Shown here: positions 42,039-50,032 of the stretch, piece after piece
How the letters are laid out: every line of letters starts with the position of its first letter
Numbering within the stretch: position 1 is the first letter of the stretch
DNA from: Pseudomonadota bacterium
GTDB taxonomy: Bacteria; Pseudomonadota; Alphaproteobacteria; Azospirillales; Azospirillaceae
Assembly: GCA_023423695.1 (NCBI GenBank)
Contig: JAFAFA010000086.1
Span: 1-64,000 of the forward strand
Direction of reading: 5' to 3'
Length of the DNA: 64,000 nt
Made by a program: the position numbers and the translations under genes
Notes under the pieces: model-generated
What the model was told of the DNA's origin: nothing
The model's database searches: none
What the model saw: the letters and a program-made list of their open reading frames with translations, nothing else

Positions 42039-42983
42039 ATGTCGACCGTCATGGCCGAAATCGATCTCGACGCCCTCAAGACGAAGCTGGAAGAGGACGG
42101 TTACGCCGTCATCGAGAACGTGCTGTCGCCGGAGGAGCTGGCGCGCTACCGCGGCATCGTCGACGACCTGATGGCGCAGGAGCGGGAGCACCCGTTCCAC
42201 CCCACGGACGGCATCGAGAGCCCGGACGACGCGGAGATCGCCGACTACTACCGCAAGCACTACACGGTCAGCGAGGCCGAGGCGGAGCGCCTGGTCGCCC
42301 GCGTGCGCCATGACCGCATCCGCGAATGCGGCAGCGACTGGCCCGTGCCCTACGCCAAGGTGCCGAAGTCCTTCATCCACCTGCCGACCATGTTCGACCA
42401 GGACCGCTCGCAACGCGTCTGGCAGCTGGTCAACAAGGCGCCGGAGATGGCAAGCCTGATCGAGCATCCGCTGGTCCTGGCGCTGGTCCGCCACATGCTG
42501 GGCGAGGACTGCAATCTGCACGACTTCCAGGGCACCAGCATCGGGCCGAAAACCAACGGCGGCGCCTGGCACGTCGACGCGCCGCTGGGCCAACTGCCGG
42601 AGCCGCTGCCGGAATTCCCGCTGACCATCCAGAACGTGTGGCTGCTGGACGAGTTCACCGAGCACAACGGCGCGACCCGCGTCCTTCCGCGCAGCCACAA
42701 GCTGCGCAAGGTGGCGCCCTGGTCGCACGATCCGCTGCCGGACGAGGTGGTGCTGACCGCGCCGGCCGGATCGGTGGCGATCTGGCTGTCCAACACCTGG
42801 CACCGGTCGGGTCCCAACTCCACGGACAAGCCGCGCCGGGCCATCCTGTGCAACTACAACCGGTCGTGGATGCGCGGCTTCACCGACTTCACCGCGACGA
42901 TGGACCTGGAGACGGCCAAGTCGCTGTCCCCGACCGCCCGCTACCTGCTGGGCTACGGCGCCCGCGCGCCGGAACGGCGCTGA
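42039..42983 (+). CDS. Second phytanoyl-CoA dioxygenase (PhyH)-family oxygenase
   Basis: The 314-residue oxygenase has the iron-ligand motif HVD in GGAWHVDAPLGQLP and the distal His/Arg pair in SNTWHRSGPNSTDKPRRA. FTEHNGATRVLPRSHKLRK matches the PhyH core. It shares only family-level similarity with the PhyH protein at 34948, so the two probably catalyse successive or alternative oxidations rather than being a recent duplication. AGCCGGAGGAAG precedes the ATG. A serine hydrolase gene follows after 47 bases. Confidence 0.88.
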   Translation: MSTVMAEIDLDALKTKLEEDGYAVIENVLSPEELARYRGIVDDLMAQEREHPFHPTDGIESPDDAEIADYYRKHYTVSEAEAERLVARVRHDRIRECGSDWPVPYAKVPKSFIHLPTMFDQDRSQRVWQLVNKAPEMASLIEHPLVLALVRHMLGEDCNLHDFQGTSIGPKTNGGAWHVDAPLGQLPEPLPEFPLTIQNVWLLDEFTEHNGATRVLPRSHKLRKVAPWSHDPLPDEVVLTAPAGSVAIWLSNTWHRSGPNSTDKPRRAILCNYNRSWMRGFTDFTATMDLETAKSLSPTARYLLGYGARAPERR

Positions 42984-43030
42984 TCGCCTCAGCACACCGC
43001 ATAAGCCGCAAACCAACAAGGAGAAGCCGA

Positions 43031-44245
43031 ATGAAGACCCTGCCGGTGGAGCGCGCCGTTCCCACAGGCGTGGTGCAAGGCGTCTGTGCGCCGGGTTTCG
43101 AACCGGTCCTCGACGTGTTCTTGGAGAACTTCACCCGGCGGGGAGAAATCGGCGCGTCGCTCTGCGCCCGGATCGGGGGCGAGACCGTCCTCGATCTCTG
43201 GGGCGGCATGGCCGACCCGGAAGCCGGGCGGTCGTGGACGGAGGACACGGTGTCCATCGTGTTCTCCAACACCAAGGCCGCCACCGCACTGTGCACCCAC
43301 ATCCTCGCCGAGGCCGGCGACCTCGACCTCGACGCGCCGGTGGTGCGCTACTGGCCGGAGTTCGGTCAGGGCGGCAAGCAGGACACCACGGTGCGGATGC
43401 TGCTTGACCACAGCGCCGGCCTGCCCGCCCTGCGCACGCCGCTGGCAGACGGGGCCGCCTTCGATTGGACGGTGATGGTCGACCACCTCGCGGCGGAGGA
43501 ACCGTTCTGGGAGCCGGGCACGCGCACCGGCTACCACGGCTTGACCTTCGGCTGGCTGGTGGGCGAGGTCGTGCGCCGTGTTTCCGGCAAGAGCCTGGGA
43601 GCCTTCTTCCAAGACGCCGTGGCGTCGCCGTTGGGCATCGACTATTGGATCGGCCTGCCCGAGGCGGAGGAGGAACGGGTGGCGCCAATCATCCCGTACC
43701 GCTCGGCTCCGGGTGCCCCGGCCAACCGCTTCGAGCAGGCCGTGGCGAACGACCCGTCATCGCTGTCCGCCCTCTACTTCCGCAACACGGGCGGGTGGCG
43801 GCCGACGGGGTTCAACAGCCGGGCCGGCCATGCGGCGGAGATCGGTGCGGCGAACGGCATTACCAACGCGCGCGGGCTGGCCGGCTTCTATGATCCGCTG
43901 GCGCTGGGCGGGAACGCCGCCGGTCATCGGTTGATCCAGCCGCGGACCATCCAGGCCATGTCGGCTGTGTCCTCGGCGACGCACGACGACGCGACCTTGC
44001 GCATTCCCACGCGCTTCGCCGCCGGTTTCATGCGGTCGATGGACAACCGCGCGCGCGGTCTCGACAGCGCCGTCCTGTCCCCAGCGGCGTTCGGCCATGT
44101 CGGGGCGGGCGGTTCCATCGGCTTTGCCGATCCGGCTTGTGGCTTGAGCTTCGGCTACACGATGAACCGGATGGGGGCGGGGCTGCTGTTGAACGAGCGC
44201 GGCCAGAGCTTGGTTGACGCAACGTTCGCTTGTGTCGGGGCCTGA
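43031..44245 (+). CDS. Serine hydrolase of the class C beta-lactamase/esterase (EstB) family
   Basis: This 404-residue protein has the nucleophile motif SNTK in VSIVFSNTKAATALC (S-x-x-K), the Tyr motif YHG in TRTGYHGLTFGWLVGEV (replacing YxN), and HVGAGGS near the C-terminus in place of the lactamase KTG. These substitutions are usual for esterases of this fold. No signal peptide is visible, so it acts in the cytoplasm, probably cleaving an ester, amide or lactone linked to the substrate of the adjacent oxygenase/ligase system (inference). It is the last gene before the recombination scar. Confidence 0.85.
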   Translation: MKTLPVERAVPTGVVQGVCAPGFEPVLDVFLENFTRRGEIGASLCARIGGETVLDLWGGMADPEAGRSWTEDTVSIVFSNTKAATALCTHILAEAGDLDLDAPVVRYWPEFGQGGKQDTTVRMLLDHSAGLPALRTPLADGAAFDWTVMVDHLAAEEPFWEPGTRTGYHGLTFGWLVGEVVRRVSGKSLGAFFQDAVASPLGIDYWIGLPEAEEERVAPIIPYRSAPGAPANRFEQAVANDPSSLSALYFRNTGGWRPTGFNSRAGHAAEIGAANGITNARGLAGFYDPLALGGNAAGHRLIQPRTIQAMSAVSSATHDDATLRIPTRFAAGFMRSMDNRARGLDSAVLSPAAFGHVGAGGSIGFADPACGLSFGYTMNRMGAGLLLNERGQSLVDATFACVGA

Positions 44246-44365
44246 CCCCGCGGAGCGCTCTGCGTAAATCATACGGTTGAGGGCTGATGCGCCGATGATT
44301 CCCTCGGCCTGGACTTTGGTGCGCAAATGGGCGTGCTGGCGGAGTTCTCGCCAGGGCAGAGGCAG

Positions 44366-44524
44366 TCAGGCGAGCTTGCGGGTGACTGGCATGCCCAAGC
44401 TGGTCATGACGTTCATGACCTTACAGCTGACGGCCGCTTCAAGCTTCTGCGTGGGCAGAGTCCGAGCGCGGAGGCTGCGTCCGAAGAGAACCTTGTACCG
44501 GAGCATTGCGATTTCGACGAGAGC
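44366..44524 (-). pseudogene. Transposase C-terminal fragment (IS5-like tail), minus strand
   Basis: About 52 residues remain, containing AMLRYKVLFGRSLRARTLP and ending CKVMNVMTSLGMPVTRKLA. This is the conserved end of an IS5-like DDE transposase; everything upstream is lost. A related tail occurs in the opposite orientation 28 bases away. Confidence 0.65.
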
Positions 44525-44551
44525 GCACCGTCGATTACGGCTGCCGCTCCC

Positions 44552-44707
44552 TTCGGGGATGTCGCGATGCTGCGCTACAAGACGCTGATCGGTCGCAGCC
44601 TCCACGCTCGGATTCTGCCCCGACAGAAAACCGAAGCCAAGGTCGCCTGCAAGGTGATCAACATCGTGACCGGCCTTGGCATGCCGATGTCCCGCCGTGT
44701 CACCTGA
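44552..44707 (+). pseudogene. Transposase C-terminal fragment (IS5-like tail), plus strand
   Basis: About 51 residues read VAMLRYKTLIGRSLHARILP and end INIVTGLGMPMSRRVT. The tail aligns with the minus-strand fragment at 44366-44524, with roughly 60 percent identical residues by eye, so the two came from related but distinct insertion sequences and were joined through their truncated ends. Confidence 0.65.
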
Positions 44708-44762
44708 ACACCGCGGGATAGGGACGAAGTCCGTCCAAATGCTGATTTCTGCACTAAGGCCC

Positions 44763-44819
44763 TACGGCCTGGTCGCCGACCTGTTCAAGGCGGTGCCGGA
44801 GCTGCAGCAGGCGCTGTGA
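44763..44819 (+). pseudogene. C-terminal scar of an electron transfer flavoprotein alpha gene
   Basis: The last 18 codons and stop of an etfA gene remain: YGLVADLFKAVPELQQAL followed by TGA. ETF alpha proteins end in exactly this way (the human protein has DYGIVADLFKVVPEM near its end). Nothing upstream belongs to etfA; it is joined to transposase debris. The scar runs antisense through the 3' end of the SRPBCC gene (44785-45258). Confidence 0.75.
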
Positions 44820-45258
44820 TGCCGGCGCGGCACAGGTCCGCCAGCGCCCGGAACCCTGCGGCGAAAGTGTTCCGGCCGACCTGCTCGCGCAGTGTGGGCA
44901 GGTCCTCGGGCCGGCAGTCGAAGTCGGCCCACCATTCGCCGAAGGTGCGGTTTCCCTCCGTCACCTCTGTCAGTCGAAACGTCGCGACGTAGTCGGTGAG
45001 CGGCAGCGGGGATTCGAGGATCGTGTATGTGTAGGAGCGCTCGCGGTCGCTGAAGGATACCAGCTGTTCGCGCAGCCGGCCGCCGGGCGTGAGCCCGAAG
45101 TTGCGCACGCAGCCGACCGTGTCGCTGCGCAGCCCGTCCTCGATGTGGCTGTCCGCGATGATCGGATGCCAAGTGTGGTGGCCGTTGAAATCCCGCGCCT
45201 TGTCCCAGACTTCCCCGACAGGCGCGTCGATGACCGCACTCACATAGACCCGTGCCAT
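44785..45258 (-). CDS. SRPBCC-family (START-like) ligand-binding protein
   Basis: The 157-residue protein has the SRPBCC pattern VSAVIDAPVGEVWDKARDF, then HTWHPIIADSHIEDG, GCVRNFGLTPGGRLREQLVSFSDRERSYTY and TDYVATFRLTEVTEGNRTFGEWWADF. The fold binds small hydrophobic ligands or acts as a cyclase/lyase. It is the third gene of a minus-strand operon with the PEP-hydrolase-family and Tm-1-like genes (gaps of 9 and 13 bases). Its last ten residues, TAPAAAPAPP, are encoded by the antisense of the etfA scar, so the native C-terminus was probably replaced during recombination. Confidence 0.8.
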   Translation of the reverse strand: MARVYVSAVIDAPVGEVWDKARDFNGHHTWHPIIADSHIEDGLRSDTVGCVRNFGLTPGGRLREQLVSFSDRERSYTYTILESPLPLTDYVATFRLTEVTEGNRTFGEWWADFDCRPEDLPTLREQVGRNTFAAGFRALADLCRAGITAPAAAPAPP

Positions 45259-45267
45259 GGGTTCCCC

Positions 45268-46104
45268 TCAGCGTTGCGTGGTGATGGCCTTGAACCGGCG
45301 CGTCTGTTCGGTCAGCGCGGTCTCCGTTGGCAGGCGCTCCATGCTGGAAGCCCCATAGAAACCGTGGCAGACGGCGCACGCGCCGAGAATGAAGGAGGCG
45401 TCCTCCGGTGTGGCGATTGGGCCGCCGTGGCACAGCACGATCACGTCCTTGCGCACCCGCAATGCCGCCTCCGCCCAAGCGTCGATCTTCGGCACGCAGT
45501 CCTTCAGCGACAGCGCCGTTTCCGCCCCGATACTGCCGCCGGTGGTCAGGCCGAGGTGGCAGACGATGACGTCGGACCCGGCCTCGGCCATCGCCACCGC
45601 CTCCCCTTCCGAGAAGACGTAGGGCGTGGTCAGCAAGTCCAACTCATGGGCGGCGCGGATCATGTCTACCTCCAGCCCGTAGCCCATGCCGGTCTCCTCC
45701 AAGTTGGCCCGGAAGACGCCGTCGATCAGCCCCACGGTCGGAAAGTTCTGCACGCCGGAGAAACCCAGATCGCCCAGCCGCCGCAGGAACTGGTCCCGGA
45801 TCATGAAGGGATCGGTGCCGTTGACGCCGGCCAGCACGGGTGTGTGTTGCACCACCGGGAGCACCTCGCGCGCCATGTCGACGACGATCTCGTTGGCGTT
45901 GCCGTAGGCGAGAAGCCCGGCCAGCGAGCCGCGTCCGGCCATGCGGTAGCGGCCGGAGTTGTAGATGACGATCAGGTCGATCCCGCCCGCCTCCTCGCAT
46001 TTGGCTGACAACCCGGTTCCGGCGCCACCGCCGACGATGGGTTCGCCGCGGTCCATCATGCCGCGGAACCGGTCGAGGATCTGTTGACGGGGAATGCGAG
46101 GCAT
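45268..46104 (-). CDS. PEP-hydrolase-family TIM-barrel protein (Tm-1 C-terminal-domain type)
   Basis: This 278-residue TIM barrel has GGGAGTGLSAKCEEAGGIDLIVIYNSGRYRMAG near the N-terminus, VLAGVNGTDPF, GVQNFPTVGLIDGVFRANLEETG, HLGLTTGGSIGA and CHGGPIATPEDA. The family is known as phosphoenolpyruvate hydrolase-like or TIM-barrel signal transduction proteins; in tomato Tm-1 it is the C-terminal domain fused to the domain encoded by the next gene upstream. The actual substrate is uncertain. It is co-transcribed with the Tm-1-like ATP-binding protein. Two more copies of the same barrel are encoded at 47450 and 49222. Confidence 0.85.
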   Translation of the reverse strand: MPRIPRQQILDRFRGMMDRGEPIVGGGAGTGLSAKCEEAGGIDLIVIYNSGRYRMAGRGSLAGLLAYGNANEIVVDMAREVLPVVQHTPVLAGVNGTDPFMIRDQFLRRLGDLGFSGVQNFPTVGLIDGVFRANLEETGMGYGLEVDMIRAAHELDLLTTPYVFSEGEAVAMAEAGSDVIVCHLGLTTGGSIGAETALSLKDCVPKIDAWAEAALRVRKDVIVLCHGGPIATPEDASFILGACAVCHGFYGASSMERLPTETALTEQTRRFKAITTQR

Positions 46105-46117
46105 CGTCGAAGGCTCC

Positions 46118-47353
46118 TTATGGCGTCGTGCCGTGGCCGGCCGCGGCGATGTCCCGGAAGGCCTGGACGAGAGCGGCGGCGAAGGCGGGATCGTTGATGT
46201 TGTGGGGAAGGCGGACCAGCCGGCGCGCGTCTGTCTGCTCAACGGTGCGCTCCAGCGCGTCGAACAGCGCGGCATCCGCCTCAGGATCGTGGAACGGCTG
46301 GCCCGGCGCGTCGAGAACCGACACGCCCCCTTCGGGGATGAGGAAGCGGAGCGGTCCGGTGAAGGTGTTCAGCTTGCGGCCGATCCAGGCGCCCATGTCC
46401 CGGTTCTCGTCCGCCGTGGTCCGCATCAGCGTGACCTGCGGGTTGTGCTCGTAGAACAGACGGTTACGGTAGCGGTCGGGCACGCTGTCGCGCGGGCCGA
46501 AATTCACCATGTCCAGCGCCCCGCAGGATCCGACATAGGGGATACAGGCCTGAGCAATGGCGTCCAGCCGTTCCTCGCCGGCGCTGAAGATGCCACCCAT
46601 CAGCAGGTCGCAGACCTCGGTGGTCGTCACGTCCAGAACACCCGCCAGCAGACCCGAGGCGACGAGCTTCTCCATTGCCCGGCCGCCGGTGCCGGTGGCG
46701 TGGAAGACCAGGCAGTCGTAAGCCGGGTCGAGCGCCTGGGACACCTGGGTGACGCAAGGTGTCGTCACACCGAACATGGTGAGGCCCAAGGCCGGTTTGG
46801 CGTCCGTCGTGGGGATCGCGCGCGCCACCATGCCGGCCATCGCATGGGCGGCGTTGCCCAGCACGCGGCGCGAAATCCGGTTGAGGCCCGCGACGTCGGT
46901 GACCGAGGCCATCATGCAGAGATCCGTCTCGCCGACGTAGGGCGCCACATTGCCCGACGCGACGGTGGACACGATCAGTTTGGGCGTTCCCACGGGAAGC
47001 GCCCGCATGCCCGGCGCGATGATCGCGGTGCCGCCGGAACCGCCCAGCCCGATCATGCCGGCAACGTCGGATCGTTGCACGATGAAGCGCCAGAATGCAT
47101 CGGCCATGCGCGACACAGCCAGCCCGCGGTCGTCGGTGCCCAGAACGGCCTCCGCCCCATCGGGGTGGAACGAGGCGACGTCCCGCGCCGAGACGTCGGC
47201 CGGGACGGCCGGCGGGCGGGTGCCCACGTCGACCGTCACCGTGCGCAGCCCCTCCACCGTGATCAGCCCCCGCACATAGTCCAATTCGCTTCCCTTGGTG
47301 TCGTGACAGCCGACGACATAGACCGTCGCCGCGCGGTGATCCGCATCCACCAT
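46118..47353 (-). CDS. Tm-1-like ATP-binding domain protein (UPF0261)
   Basis: The 411-residue UPF0261 protein has YVVGCHDTKGSELDYVRGL near the start, VDVGTRPPA, GMIGLGGSGGTAIIAPGMRALPVGTPKLIVSTVASG (about 105-140), DLCMMASVTDVAGLN and HATGTGGRAMEKLV. The N-terminal half of the tomato resistance protein Tm-1 belongs to this family and binds ATP. Bacteria usually encode the two Tm-1 halves as adjacent genes, as here. The biochemical role in bacteria is unknown. The start MVDADHR at 47353 lies just inside the divergent promoter shared with the regulator at 47450. Confidence 0.88.
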   Translation of the reverse strand: MVDADHRAATVYVVGCHDTKGSELDYVRGLITVEGLRTVTVDVGTRPPAVPADVSARDVASFHPDGAEAVLGTDDRGLAVSRMADAFWRFIVQRSDVAGMIGLGGSGGTAIIAPGMRALPVGTPKLIVSTVASGNVAPYVGETDLCMMASVTDVAGLNRISRRVLGNAAHAMAGMVARAIPTTDAKPALGLTMFGVTTPCVTQVSQALDPAYDCLVFHATGTGGRAMEKLVASGLLAGVLDVTTTEVCDLLMGGIFSAGEERLDAIAQACIPYVGSCGALDMVNFGPRDSVPDRYRNRLFYEHNPQVTLMRTTADENRDMGAWIGRKLNTFTGPLRFLIPEGGVSVLDAPGQPFHDPEADAALFDALERTVEQTDARRLVRLPHNINDPAFAAALVQAFRDIAAAGHGTTP

Positions 47354-47449
47354 GGCCGGTGCCTCCCTTCTCGTCTTTTCCGAAAGTCTAGCCCGCCCAC
47401 CGGGACCAACAACCGAAGCGTTGCGCCAGAGAGGGTAATATTGGGTATA

Positions 47450-49240
47450 ATGGTTCGCATGACCGATGACCGGAACCGTGTGCTGGACGATCTGCGGCGG
47501 GCCTGCGCGGGCCGTCACACGCTGCTGGTCGGCGCCGCCATCGGCACCGGCCTTGCGGCCCGCGCGGCGGCGCGCGGCGGCGCCGATTTCCTGCTGGCCC
47601 TCGCCGCGGGCCGTTTCCGCACCATGGGGACATCGTCCATCGCCACCATGTTGGCGCTCCGGGACAGCAACGCCTTCGTCGCCGAATTTGCCTGTTCAGA
47701 GATCGTCCACGCGACGCCGACTCCGGTCTTCTTCGGGGCCAGCGCCTGGGGAATCGCGGAGGAGGATGTTCCGCCCTTCATGGACAGACTGCGCGCGTGG
47801 GGGTTCGCCGGGGTGGTGAATTTCCCGACTGTTGCGCATGTGGAAGGGCGATTCCGCGAGGCGTTGGAGCGCACCGGCCTGGGCTTCGCCCGCGAGGTCC
47901 GCCTGCTAGAGGCGGCGCGTACTGCCGGGCTGGCGACCATCGGCTATTTCCGGCGTCGGGAGGAGGCGCTGGCGCTCGCCCGGTCAGGGGTGGACCTGTA
48001 CTGCTTCAACATCGGGTGGAACGCTGGCGGCGCTGTGGGCGTGCCCAGCAGAGAATCGGTGCTGCAGGTCGGTAACCGCGCCCGCGGCCACATCAAGGCG
48101 ATTCGCACCGCCGATCCCGGCGCGCTGTGCGTCATCGAGGGCGGGCCGATCACCACGCCTCAGGAAATGCACGAGGCTTGCCGCGAGGCGCGGGCCGACG
48201 GCTACATCGGCGGTTCGACCATCGACCGCTTGCCCTCGGAAAGCTCAATGGAGGAGATGACCGCTGCCTTCAAGCTGGTCTCCACCCTGCAACAGCGCAT
48301 CGACCGGCTAGAGCGCCGCCTCGACCAGACCGGCCGGGGGATGGGGCTGGTGGGCCGAAGCGATGCGCTGGTCGATGCCCGGGCGCGGCTGGAGCATCTT
48401 GGCGCCGACGGTGGGCCGGTGTGGGTCGGCGGACCGGACGGCAGCGGGCGCTCACTGGTGGCGACCTTACTGCACAGGCGCGGTCCGCAGCGCCAGCGTC
48501 CGCCGATGACCATCGATGCCCGCCATCTGGACGGCAATTGGCTGTTCGGGGCGGAGCCGACGGACGGCGGACGCCGCCGCCTCGGCTGGGTCGAGGCCGC
48601 CAATGGGACGACACTGGTGATCGAGAACGCGGAACGTCTGACGCCCGGTGCACAGACGGAGCTTGCCGCCTTCCTCGAGCGCGGCAGCTTCCGCCGCCAG
48701 GGCGGGCAGGAAACCCTGCGCTCCAACGCGCGGATCATCTTAATCGGAAACGCTGGCCTGGAGGCCGCGGTCAGCGCCGGGACGCTCGCGCCCGAACTGG
48801 CCCACCGCCTCGCCCGGCGGGTCATCGACCTGCCGCCGCTGAGCGAGCGGCTAGACGACATTCCGTTGCTGTTCGAACATTTCGCGGCGGCGCTTCGCCC
48901 GTCGTCGGGACCGGTGCGCCTGTCGCCGCGGGCGTTTCGGCTGCTCATCGCCCATGACTGGTCGGGCAACCTGCACGAACTGTGCGCCGTGGTCGAGCAG
49001 GCGCTGGAGACCTCCGGCGACATCATCGAAGCGGAAGCCCTGCCCCCCCTGGACGGCAAGCGCACAAGCCGCCCACGCCCGGACGCCCCTGGAGACTGCC
49101 CCCCCATGCGGTCGGAGCGGGACTGGATTCTCGACGGGCTGCGGCGGTACCGTTTTCGGCGGGGGGAGACGGCCCGCTTCCTCGGCCTGTCGCGCAAGAC
49201 GCTCTACAACAAGATGCGGAACTACGGCCTGTTGGAATGA
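47450..49240 (+). CDS. TIM-barrel / AAA+ / Fis-HTH fusion regulator
   Basis: The protein has about 596 residues and three parts. Residues 1-280 form a PEP-hydrolase-family TIM barrel (VGAAIGTGLAARAAARGGADF, VVNFPTVAHVEGRFREALERTG, IEGGPITTPQE), followed by a short coiled coil (LQQRIDRLERRLDQ). Residues about 300-540 resemble the AAA+ domain of sigma54 activators, but Walker A is GGPDGSGRS (Lys replaced by Arg), Walker B is TLVIENAE (no DE), and the GAFTGA loop is missing. A C-terminal Fis-type HTH ends the protein (GETARFLGLSRKTLYNKM). It is divergent from the Tm-1-like operon and probably controls it without sigma54. An ATG at 47459 is an alternative start. Confidence 0.88.
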   Translation: MVRMTDDRNRVLDDLRRACAGRHTLLVGAAIGTGLAARAAARGGADFLLALAAGRFRTMGTSSIATMLALRDSNAFVAEFACSEIVHATPTPVFFGASAWGIAEEDVPPFMDRLRAWGFAGVVNFPTVAHVEGRFREALERTGLGFAREVRLLEAARTAGLATIGYFRRREEALALARSGVDLYCFNIGWNAGGAVGVPSRESVLQVGNRARGHIKAIRTADPGALCVIEGGPITTPQEMHEACREARADGYIGGSTIDRLPSESSMEEMTAAFKLVSTLQQRIDRLERRLDQTGRGMGLVGRSDALVDARARLEHLGADGGPVWVGGPDGSGRSLVATLLHRRGPQRQRPPMTIDARHLDGNWLFGAEPTDGGRRRLGWVEAANGTTLVIENAERLTPGAQTELAAFLERGSFRRQGGQETLRSNARIILIGNAGLEAAVSAGTLAPELAHRLARRVIDLPPLSERLDDIPLLFEHFAAALRPSSGPVRLSPRAFRLLIAHDWSGNLHELCAVVEQALETSGDIIEAEALPPLDGKRTSRPRPDAPGDCPPMRSERDWILDGLRRYRFRRGETARFLGLSRKTLYNKMRNYGLLE

Positions 49241-49929
49241 CCGGTGCCGGGCGGAAGCACCAGTCCATCGGCCGCCCGACTCATGACTTCATGATGGTCC
49301 TCGAAGCCGGCCGGCCGATAGAGGAGGACGGGACCGCCGCCCTCTCTGCGCAACTCAGCGACAACCGCGGCGGCGTTCGCGACCGCCTCGGCGTCGCGCG
49401 ACGGATCGCCAGTCGCAGCACCCGGATGCACGACGAGGCGCTCCGAACCCGCCGTCCGCAGGCGGCGGCCGATGTCCGCGTCGGCGGCGAAGCCGGTGAC
49501 GGCAAATCCCGCCTGGGCGGCCTGCTCCAGGAACCACACCTCCCGCTCCGCACCGAGCCCGACGCCGCGCAGCGTCTCGCCGGTATTCCCGTCGAACAGC
49601 GCGGCGGTGGGGAAATTGGCGACAGCACGCACCCCGAACTGGCGCAAGGTTTCCAGGAACGGCCCCACCGGCCGGAAGGGGTCCACGGCCAGCACGCCGA
49701 CGCACACCCCCTCCGGCACGCCGTCCGACAAGGCGGCAAGGGCGGCGAGCAGACGACCGTTGCTGTCCTGAACGGGAAGCAGCGCGAGATACTCGGCGCG
49801 GGCCACCGGATGCCCGCCGAAGGCCGGGCAGAAAAGCCGTTCCCCCGCCGTTTCCGCCAGCTCGGTCGGGAGGCTGAGAACAGAGACAATTCGTGAGTCG
49901 AACTGATCGTTTTTCCCCATTTTACCCAT
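49222..49929 (-). CDS. Divergent third TIM-barrel protein of the PEP-hydrolase family
   Basis: The 235-residue protein shares AVANFPTAALFDGNTGETLRGVGLGAEREVWFLEQAAQAGFAVTGF with the two barrels nearby (NFPT-x6-G-x-R/T pattern). It lacks the N-terminal GTGLSAK segment and the HLG/GGSIGA glycine-rich region, so catalysis may be lost. Its 3' end overlaps that of the fusion regulator by 19 bases (convergent), and it is divergent from the binding-protein gene at 50033. It may serve as a sensor. The ATG at 49929 or 49920 could be the start. Confidence 0.7.
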   Translation of the reverse strand: MGKMGKNDQFDSRIVSVLSLPTELAETAGERLFCPAFGGHPVARAEYLALLPVQDSNGRLLAALAALSDGVPEGVCVGVLAVDPFRPVGPFLETLRQFGVRAVANFPTAALFDGNTGETLRGVGLGAEREVWFLEQAAQAGFAVTGFAADADIGRRLRTAGSERLVVHPGAATGDPSRDAEAVANAAAVVAELRREGGGPVLLYRPAGFEDHHEVMSRAADGLVLPPGTGHSNRP

Positions 49930-50032
49930 GATCCGGATTGCGTGACGTTGTGGAATCGACCATGGGGCGGGACGGTATGGCAACGGATTTCGGTGAAGGC
50001 TCGCCGGGACGGTGCACACCAGGGAGGAAACA

